In this document: in pieces, positions 58,501-64,000 of the stretch | Layout of the letters: each line of letters starts with the position of its first letter | Numbering within the stretch: the first letter of the stretch is position 1 | Program-made: the position numbers and the translations under genes | The notes under the pieces: model-generated | Database searches by the model: none | Told to the model about the DNA's origin: nothing | What the model saw: the letters and a program-made list of their open reading frames with translations, nothing else | From: Siphonodentalium dalli | Taxonomy: Eukaryota > Mollusca > Scaphopoda > Gadilida > Siphonodentaliidae | DNA: 64,000 nucleotides | Direction of reading: 5' to 3' | NCBI GenBank assembly: GCA_032622095.1 | Contig: CP136064.1 | Location: 212,300,205-212,364,204, forward strand

Positions 58501-61500
58501 AGGGTCCTATATTACTATTTCTTTGGCTTTGGGGGTAAAAAATATTTGATTCGAGTCAAGGAACCCATCAAACAAAGCTCAGAGTTATTAGATATTGATT
58601 TTTGAAATTTGTTAATTTCTCGAGATGAGTACTAATAATTGCTGTCAATTTTGAAACCTGCTCGAGATGATTACACCAAAACTCTATTCAAACAGACAAG
58701 GATGGATAACTCTAAAATCAAGTGGTAATAATCACGCAATTTTTACTACGTACTGGGCCAGAAAGAATTCCCGATAATGAAAAATAATAGATTTCTAAAA
58801 TCGATATCTAACAAATCTGAGCTTTGATGGGTGACTTCCTCGACTCGAATCAAATATTTTTGACCCCCGAAGCCATTGAAATAGTAATTGAGATGAGTTT
58901 TATCGGATTGAGTACCTTTAAGTCTTGAATGATAATCAACTTATTTTATATTCAGAGTGAAATAATTTTTGACAGACATGTCATGATCATAGAACATGGC
59001 AATTCACATAACTATTTTTCAAATGAGGTACTCATATCCAAGGAAAACTATGTCATGATCATAGAACATGGCAATTCACATAACTATTTTTCAAATGAGG
59101 TACTCATATCCAAGGAAAACTATGTCATGATCATAGAACATGGCAATTCACATAACTATTTTTCAAATGAGGTACTCATATCCAAGGAAAACTTAATTAG
59201 GCACTGACTGCGATTCCAAGTCTAATCAATCAAATTCAGCATTAACTTTACACAGTTCATTCATTCTTCAAAATCGGTCATGACGTTCACATCAGGTCAT
59301 ATTCTCAGAAAGTTATCTAGCAATTCTCAAAACCTTAAAGATGGTCTATCTCTTCCCAACAAGTTTTATATAAATTCCAGGGTATAAAATAATAGATATG
59401 AATTTAGGACACCTGTCAGGAAAAGCTTCTATCAATAAATATAAATCTTATCTAGAATTTCTTATGACATATTTAGGGGCTACATTTAGAACAGAAATCT
59501 ATGGGAAACCATTCAGAGCATACAAAGAGAGAGCACTCTCTGTTGTTAGCAGCCTCAATCAAGGAAAATCACAGATCAGCCAAGAGATTTATCGCAAATT
59601 ACGATCGACATAAACCATTTTATTATGCCATTATAGTCAAATATTATAACCCATCTTCAGTTTGATCTGTATTTTATTCACAAAATAGCTAATTGTAGTC
59701 CTGAAATCGGGATTTATAAAAATTATGTTGTTGTTGTAATTGTGGCCCGGAAAAGATAGACCATCTGTAAAACTCTAACTTAAAGATGTATATTCCGATT
59801 AAGCGCCCCCTCAATTACTATTTATTTGGTTTCGGGGTAAAATATATTTGATTCGACTCGAGGAACCCACATATCAACCTCAGAGTTATTAGATATCGAT
59901 TTTTGAAATCTATTATTTTTCACCGTCGAGACTTATTAGTGGCCCATTAAAAAGTCAACGAGCCGACGGTCTCTGACCAAATTGCAGATGAAGATGGATA
60001 ACTTAAAAATCAAGAGGCTTTGTATTGATAACAAGGCCAAATTTCGTCAAACAACGTGTTGATAAATAACACGTTTCGGGCAATTTTATACTATAGTTGA
60101 CAGTGGTTAGCATTATGTTTTGGCAATTAATTGATTCTGATAACTGAAGAGGCATTTTTTTAAATATTGTTGTTGGAATCTGGTTATATGGGGACCATCG
60201 AATTGGATTGAGCACCTTTAACTATGGCATATTCTATCGAACTATTTCATGTGAATGTGGTTCTCCCATCTCGTTCCCTCTATTCTACCCAAGATAGTAA
60301 GATACACAGCAGTCGAAAACGTCAGTGGATTTGCACTATAGGAGACAGTGTCATATTATACTGATCTATCAAGAAAGCATTTGGTTCACTTTAATCAATT
60401 TCCTACTGGCAATATTTCAATTGTTTCAAAATGAGAAATTTGCTTAGAAAGAATTGAATAATAAACTTCTTCTGATGCTAGATGGGACTCAATCTAGCAG
60501 ACATAACTGCGACTCAAATCATTGTATTTGCTCATTTATTTTGTTTTTATTGCATTAGTTATCAGATATCTGTGCAACAACAGAGTTACTCTTCACAGTG
60601 CAGGAAGTAGTGGCATAGTGCCAATGATCTTTTAACAAAGTAACTGATAGAGTAGCTGCACTCAGCCAAAAGTGATGAAAACAGTATAATTCAATGTAGA
60701 TTCTGATAAGATAATAAGCCTGAGCCAGGAACAACCATTTGACCCCTTTGTATACTAACTAAATACTCATTGACGAGTAGTTCCCAGATAATAAGTTCAA
60801 CAAACAACCATTATTATCCCACCAAAGAATATGATCATTCTGCACTTGTATTAAAGACATATTATGTCCTTATTTGGGTGCATGAAACTAATAAGTTAGT
60901 ATTCAAGCACTATGCCAACTGGAGGAATATAGCATTCTAGTAACATCAACGAAAATTTCAAACAAATCAACCTTACCACTCCATAGAAAACATCATCTGA
61001 ACTATGCGCAATTGTAACCTGGACAATCTTGAAGAAGTCAGCCAGTTAGAGGAGTAGTCTGTTATTGTGCAGTAACAAAATTTTTATGACATTTTAGACA
61101 CACGCATTTTCTTCTGACGTTTTCGACACTGATTCTTATTATCTTAGATGAAAACAAAGAGAAATCCCTGTATGACACTAATATGAACCCTATTAGTGGT
61201 CTGAGAATCAAACTCTGCATAAGCCGCATTAGGCATGCTTTATATAATATGCCAACCTTGCTTGTTGGAGTACTAGCTTTGGGTATATTTTGCCTACTGG
61301 AGGCATCCCTAGATTTCGGGGGTTTTACCATCTGGTCTTCCAGGCGTTTCCTCAACATCTGCGACTCAGAATAAGTGTGACTCTTCAGTTGTTGGTGTTT
61401 CATGCGGAATTCTTCTTCCTAAAGCAAGAAGGAAGTCAGCTTGTGGTGTTAGTATGGTGTTAGATGATGGTATGTAGCAACACAATGCTTAATAGGCTGA

Positions 61501-64000
61501 AAACTTCAATAGTCATTTAAAAGTGGCTTATCATTAGGTTAGCATATCAGGTTATTTGCATGACATTTCAGGTAAGAAGGGCATGGAAGTGCAAAATTAG
61601 GAAAAAATCTTGACAAGTGAAAAATTCTGCCATAAAATTAGAAACTATATACCTTTTTCCTAAGACCATTTAAAACAGTCTCAAGCAACTTGACAAGGAT
61701 TATATTTTATTTTTGTTCTTGTACACAGGAGCTCATATCTCTGACTGTTCAACAGCAAAAAATTCTACAAAACGTCTTTTGAAGCACCAGGATTACAGAA
61801 TAATTATCGGAATTTGCTGTGGCACTAAAATTAATCTAAAGAGTGTGTTGATATTTTTTCAGAGTAATACAAAATTTCTCATGCAGCAAAATTTAAAAGA
61901 CAGACAGCACCCAAGAACACATACTTTTTCAATGGCCTATCCATAAACCGAAAGAAAATTGATGAGAAAATTATAAGAACTAAAAATATATTGAAATAAG
62001 TTTGATATGTGCCTTTGTTAGTACTAAATGGTATACAATTGAAGTGACCAAAGTTAAACAAATGTGGAGATCAGATCATAGTTATGAAAGATGAAAATGA
62101 AATATGATCACTTATCTTATCAGTCAGAACGAAAAGATGATATCTAAATGGATGTCGATACAAGAGTTTACTTCTTTGAAATTGTCCACTCCATGAATCT
62201 CAGAAATATAAGTCCAACATTATTTCTAAATATATTCAGAATTAAAAGAGGATCAGCACATTCCTAAGAGAAGTAAAGCAAAAAACAAACTGAGAATGTT
62301 ATATTTTCAAACACAAGCTGGGTGATAAAGTTACAAGCCTGGCAACTCATTGATATATTGCTCATGCTACATCTCCAGAGGTCGTAAGATATTCGAAAAT
62401 AAAAAACAAAAATCGCATAGTATCCTTTTGAAAGGAGACCACAAATGAATTTAAAAATAACTATAATTTGTGGATTATCTCAATACAATCTAATGTCTAA
62501 GAGTGTTCAGTTAAAACAAATATGTGGATGTGTGGTATTATGTAAATAGATATGTGTGATCTTGCAGTAAAAATGAAAGCAAAATTCATGGCCTCAAATG
62601 GTACAATCTAGGTCACATAACCATTTAATGTCCTCTTTATTTAGGGCATAATACTTTGGTTTAACCCTTTACCCAACAAACCGGCCAAAAACGGCCAAAT
62701 AAAGCTGCAACAGCCTAAATTATCTTGGGTCTGTCTCAATAAAACCATACAAATATGGATATCATTGGAACCGGCTCATTGACCACATTGTGATAGTTAC
62801 AGTTATGCCCTGTGCCAATGCATTCTCTTATATATGCGAGTCGACCATAGGTCGCCTCGCATATATAAGAGAATGCATTGGCCTAAAAAAATCTTTTTTT
62901 AACACTTTTTATAATTTTTTCTTACATTCTTTAACAATTTTATAATTTTTAATGTGTTAAGCCAATGCATTCTCTTATATATGCGAGGCGACCTATGGTC
63001 GACTCGCATATATAAGAGAATGCATTGGCACAGGGCCATTCTGTTGGGTAAAGGGTTAATGTTAACCATAGAGAAATTCTTAAAATTAGAGTTAAAATCT
63101 CAATCAAGATGAATTGGCTTAAACGAGCTGGAAAATGGCAGTAAAAAGCCTCTATCTATCATCCAATATCTGATATATAATTTCCAGAGAACACAGGCAT
63201 GTTGTTAATATGCCCAATGTTGAGACAATGATTTCAATATTCCATATAATAATGATAATTCCATATTAAAGGCTTTAGGTGCAATTGAATTTAGTGATGC
63301 AATGACCAGGCCGAACCATGGTACTGTTCCTTCCTTGTAGGAAGATAAAAAGAGTCCACATTTAGACCTAATAAAATGAATCTTTGAATTAGATTCCGAA
63401 GAATATTAGATTTAAGGATACTTTTTCATTGCTATCAATATATATGGAATCATTTCTATTACAGCTATTAAATGGTAAAAATTTCATTCTCATGTTCATT
63501 TTGGGGAAATTTCCATATTTTGGACACAACCTATACCGACTTGGATTTGGGGGAATATTATGCCCCGACAAGAATATACTCAATTGCTTTCATCAAAAAT
63601 TCTCTGTGAATTTACTGTTGATGTGACCATTGCAGTACCAAGTTTGAAGCCATGAGATTATGTGTTTCAGCATGCTGACGGATACAAACCGGCGTGATAT
63701 GATTCTTCTTAGCGGTTGCTATGCGACTAGTTGTTGTTGATGCCGATGTCGTACTCGTCTTTCCCGTTCGATCCACTGTTGTCGATTTATAAGTGGTAGT
63801 TGTTCTCTCAGTAACTTTTCCTGCTCGCCGCATGGCGGGACTATTTTGAGACTGTTTATCGCTAGCATGTACTTTATTGATGGAGGTGGTTGAGCTTGCG
63901 GGACTGGGAGGTAGCGAACTTTGAGAGCCAGCAGAGTTGCGACTCCTTGGAGTTGAAGTTCCTGAGACAGAATGATCCTCCGGTAACCCACTGTAAGCAT
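49446..64000 (-). CDS. LRCH-family protein, 3' half of gene (gene span)
   Basis: Seven coding exons on the minus strand join without a phase break: 63690-64000, 61257-61418, 54493-54583, 53338-53459, 52016-52153, 50045-50122 and 49446-49556. Together they encode about 336 C-terminal residues. First comes a Ser/Thr-rich disordered region, then a charged helical linker containing NDPNFTIRR. Last is a calponin homology domain with the LRCH-type landmarks ESRLKVQLPDNL, DGVVLCHLANHIRPRSV, HVPSPAV, KCRKNVENF and EACRKIGV. LRCH proteins carry N-terminal leucine-rich repeats and act as cytoskeleton/septin- or DOCK-associated scaffolds in animals. The LRR exons lie beyond 64000. Introns range from about 0.5 to 6.7 kb and are filled with MITEs. 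Confidence 0.93.
49778..49990. mobile_element. Family A palindromic MITE (A6)
   Basis: TA-flanked full palindrome in the LRCH intron between the last two coding exons; tip GCTCTCACTGAGAGC, perfectly symmetrical. Confidence 0.88.
50045..50122 (-). CDS. LRCH, CH-domain exon
   Basis: Acceptor TTTTTTACAG before 50122, donor AGG-GTAAGT after 50045; 26 residues beginning PKLTLAKCRKNVENF and ending RKIGVDR. This segment is highly characteristic of the LRCH CH domain. Phase 0 on both sides. Confidence 0.93.
50310..50992 (+). mobile_element. Tandem-core element with 3' hairpin, pearl/Helitron-like
   Basis: Four diverged units contain AATGACCCCAAAATGA (50353, 50518, 50644, 50798), GCCATGACAAATTTC and ACCTGTRGCCCRTGC, spaced 126-165 bp. 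They are followed by a CACACACA run, GACGGATACCAAGCCATCGC and a hairpin AGCTCAAACTTTAC-AA-GTAAAGTTGAGCT that ends in CTAAAAA. A tandem core, terminal hairpin and CTRR-like end match molluscan pearl elements, now viewed as Helitron-related; the assignment is from memory of that architecture. Lies in an LRCH intron. Confidence 0.55.
51212..51407. mobile_element. Family A palindromic MITE, asymmetric (A7)
   Basis: Both arms are present, but the left arm has lost about 20 bp next to the tip (TTGCCAGTGAGAGC). Ends are AGTTAATGCCC and GGGCATTAGCG, so the terminal CAGTAATG is altered on both sides. Confidence 0.8.
51458..51858 (+). mobile_element. Family B, 400-bp subfamily (B7)
   Basis: TTAACCCTTTACCCAACA to TGTTGGGTAAAGGGTTAA. 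Two hairpins (GAGTCGACCATAGGTCGCCTC and its reverse form GAGGCGACCTATGGTCGACTC at the tips) flank an AT-rich spacer. About 150 bp of extra sequence with repeated TTGGCCGG lies at the right. Nearly identical to B10 in opposite orientation. Confidence 0.85.
52016..52153 (-). CDS. LRCH, first CH-domain exon
   Basis: Acceptor TTCTTTTTAG before 52153, donor GTG-GTAAGT after 52016; 46 residues starting TIESRLKVQL and ending HVPSPAV. It contains the DGVVLCHLANHIRPRSV core of the domain. Phase 0 on both sides. Confidence 0.94.
52198..52285 (+). repeat. Three short copies of GAGACCGGAATACCGG
   Basis: Copies near 52201, 52246 and 52262, the last two adjacent. They lie just upstream of the CH exon acceptor on the LRCH pre-mRNA strand. 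GACCGG and CCGGTC make the array partly self-complementary. Confidence 0.75.
53338..53459 (-). CDS. LRCH, linker exon
   Basis: Acceptor CTATTGTTAG before 53459, donor CAG-GTAAAT after 53338. The first two bases complete a Gly codon; then 40 residues include MLEDYKDNDPNFTIRR, HEHAKEEADY and VLHQ. A charged, likely helical segment precedes the CH domain, as in other LRCH proteins. Phase 1 in, phase 0 out. Confidence 0.9.
53926..54290 (+). mobile_element. Family C double-hairpin MITE
   Basis: Hairpins at 53937-54029 and 54179-54262 with the usual CAGAATGAGG / CCTCATTCTG arms, the second shortened by loss of GTCCCCAGA. Outer edges CTAGTGTGTCTGTCATTTG and GTGATAGACACACCATTTG are inverted. Flanks GCCTTGAA and GCCTTGCA may be a worn 8-bp duplication. 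Confidence 0.7.
54493..54583 (-). CDS. LRCH, small basic exon
   Basis: Acceptor CTAATTTTAG before 54583, donor ACAG-GTATAT after 54493; 30 residues plus one base, RPSEADKNRPINRTAAKN onwards, rich in A, N, K and T. Phase 0 in, phase 1 out, matching the next exon. Confidence 0.85.
54600..55391. other. LRCH intron, nothing recognised
   Basis: AT-rich intron sequence with no MITE or exon identified. Confidence 0.4.
55392..55654 (+). mobile_element. Family D MITE (D6)
   Basis: TTAACCATT at the left and AGAAATGGTTAA at the right, TTAA on both sides, with the internal hairpin GTTCAACAAACGAC / TGTTGTTGAAC. Confidence 0.8.
56173..56436 (+). mobile_element. Family B double-hairpin MITE (B8)
   Basis: TTAACCCTTCCATGTGGAGC to TTCATGAAAGGGTGAA, two hairpins separated by ACAATATTACCTTGACCTTG. 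The second stem has an expanded TATATATATA. Confidence 0.8.
56440..57369. other. LRCH intron, nothing recognised
   Basis: No exon or repeat family seen. The small frames on both strands near 56540-56766 overlap one another and look like chance. Confidence 0.4.
57370..57617 (+). mobile_element. Family B double-hairpin MITE (B9)
   Basis: TTAATCCTTCCATGATTGGAG to ATCATGAAAGGGTTAA. The second hairpin has lost the TTATATATGCGAG arm (GCATTCTCCCTATAGG), the first is diverged. Confidence 0.75.
57795..58024 (+). mobile_element. Family D MITE with B-like ends (D7)
   Basis: The interior is family D (CTCATTTACGAGTAGTTCCC, GTTCAACAAACGACC, GAACACCGCTCCAGATGAAT). The termini read TTAACCCTTTCTTTTG and ATAGAAAGGGTTAA, i.e. 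the CCCTTTC start of family B rather than CCATTTC. Confidence 0.75.
58247..58370 (+). mobile_element. Family C MITE with one hairpin
   Basis: The minimal C form: TIR CTGCAAATAGTGTG with CACTATTTGCAG, one hairpin (GCAGAATGAGGTCCCCAGAG to CTCATTCTGC). If the TIR is extended to CAAACCTGC / CAGACTTG, the flanks carry AACATCAA on both sides, an 8-bp duplication as for hAT elements. Confidence 0.7.
58434..58921. mobile_element. Family E MITE, TTAA-flanked (E5)
   Basis: TTAA-AGGTACTCAATCCG to CGGATTGAGTACCT-TTAA, an inverted relative of E2 (15128-15600). Long imperfect arms share ATAGTAAT, GAATCAAATATTT and GATATYGATTT. Confidence 0.8.
58978..59193 (+). repeat. Three perfect 72-bp tandem units
   Basis: Three copies starting ATGTCATGATCATAGAACAT at 58978, 59050 and 59122 show no difference. 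Because 72 is a multiple of 3, a frame of 92 codons stays open through all copies. It is a by-product, since the frame has no homologue that I recognise and lies in an LRCH intron on the opposite strand. Confidence 0.93.
59780..60221. mobile_element. Family E element (E6)
   Basis: Starts TTAAAGATGTATATTCCGATTAAGCG (worn terminus) and ends GGATTGAGCACCT-TTAA. It carries the long-form interior also seen in E3/E4 in complement (GTTGACAGTGGTTAGCATTATG). Confidence 0.65.
60752..60853 (+). mobile_element. Family D MITE fragment (D8)
   Basis: ACTAAATACTCATTGACGAG to CATTCTGCACTTGTATT; the right half is replaced by repeat F. Confidence 0.6.
60862..60999 (+). repeat. Dispersed repeat F, copy 2
   Basis: Partner of 40690-40834. 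It directly abuts the truncated D8 element, so the D right half was probably lost in the event that placed F here, or F is an extension of a D-derived composite. Confidence 0.55.
61257..61418 (-). CDS. LRCH, disordered-region exon
   Basis: Acceptor CTTGCTTTAG before 61418, donor AAG-GTTGGC after 61257 (a weak donor; CAGATG-GTAAAA inside the exon is an alternative that would change the phase). 54 residues: EEEFRMKHQQLKSH, a Lys/Gln/Arg-rich probable coiled segment (MLRKRLEDQM), then a Ser/Pro/Thr tail. Phase 0 on both sides. Confidence 0.8.
61430..62660. other. LRCH intron, nothing recognised
   Basis: No further exon or MITE seen in about 1.2 kb; short open frames overlap on both strands. Confidence 0.4.
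62661..63059 (-). mobile_element. Family B, 400-bp subfamily (B10)
   Basis: TTAACCCTTTACCCAACAAACC to TGTTGGGTAAAGGGTTAA. It matches B7 (51458-51858) base for base over most of its length when reversed, including the two hairpins, the AT spacer and the GGCCGG stretch. Differences are few, so both inserted recently. Confidence 0.87.
63060..63689. other. LRCH intron, nothing recognised
   Basis: No repeat family or exon seen. Confidence 0.4.
63690..64000 (-). CDS. LRCH, Ser/Thr-rich exon, reaches window edge
   Basis: Donor ACGCCG-GTTTGT after 63690. The open frame of 103 codons continues to the right edge. It is low-complexity: PRSRNSAGSQSSLPPSPASS, then TTTTYKSTTV and TSTTSASTTTSR, ending AKKNHITP. 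An acceptor-like CTTACAG lies at 63991-63997, so the exon may begin at 63990. This matches the disordered middle region of LRCH proteins between the LRRs and the CH domain. Confidence 0.75.

Noticed and set aside
62820-63035. Family B hairpins as microRNA precursors
   Set aside because: The stems are near-perfect and repeated in ten copies with transposon ends. Small-RNA data would be needed to propose a miRNA.

Overview
This window is nuclear DNA from an animal. It is AT-rich, has intron-split genes with GT-AG junctions, LINE retrotransposons and a heavy load of short DNA-transposon derivatives (MITEs). Two things suggest a lophotrochozoan, probably a mollusc: a Golgi-type protein with an HtrL/YibB domain, and a tandem-core element ending in a hairpin like the pearl/Helitron-like repeats of molluscs. 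The lineage is an inference. I see no bacterial operons, rRNA, functional tRNA gene or CRISPR array.

Two host genes can be assembled from exons, both on the minus strand. (1) 12804-20655: a type II membrane protein with a C-terminal HtrL/YibB domain. The start exon, the membrane-anchor exon and the large terminal exon are identified. The junction between the last two does not keep phase, so a small exon is missing. (2) 49446 to beyond 64000: the 3' half of an LRCH-family gene (leucine-rich repeat plus calponin homology). Seven consecutive coding exons join in phase, and the last three encode the CH domain. The LRR exons lie off the right edge.

Layout. 1-8900: repeats only, including a diverged tandem duplication (about 2490-7130) and two tRNA-derived SINE-like copies. 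9490-10545: a TTAA-type foldback element interrupted by a duplicated palindrome. 10550-12800: no gene recognised. 12804-20655: HtrL-like gene with MITEs in its introns. 20999-24525: 5'-truncated LINE (APE endonuclease plus reverse transcriptase) broken by one stop codon. 24530-30120: mostly unassigned, with one MITE that has a 9-bp target duplication. 30122-31495: a second, more decayed LINE 3' end carrying another 9-bp-TSD MITE. 31500-49400: gene-free, holding hairpin MITEs, a 34-bp minisatellite and a 778-bp MITE with a 10-bp TSD. 49446-64000: LRCH gene, its introns packed with the same hairpin families.

The outstanding feature is the hairpin population. Family A is fully palindromic (about 210 bp, TA-flanked). 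Family B is TTAA-flanked and usually carries two copies of a near-perfect hairpin. Family C has the same two-hairpin plan with unrelated sequence. D and E are TTAA-flanked terminal-inverted-repeat families. Within single copies of A, the two arms share copy-specific substitutions, so the arms are homogenised against each other. The nested insertions give an order of activity.
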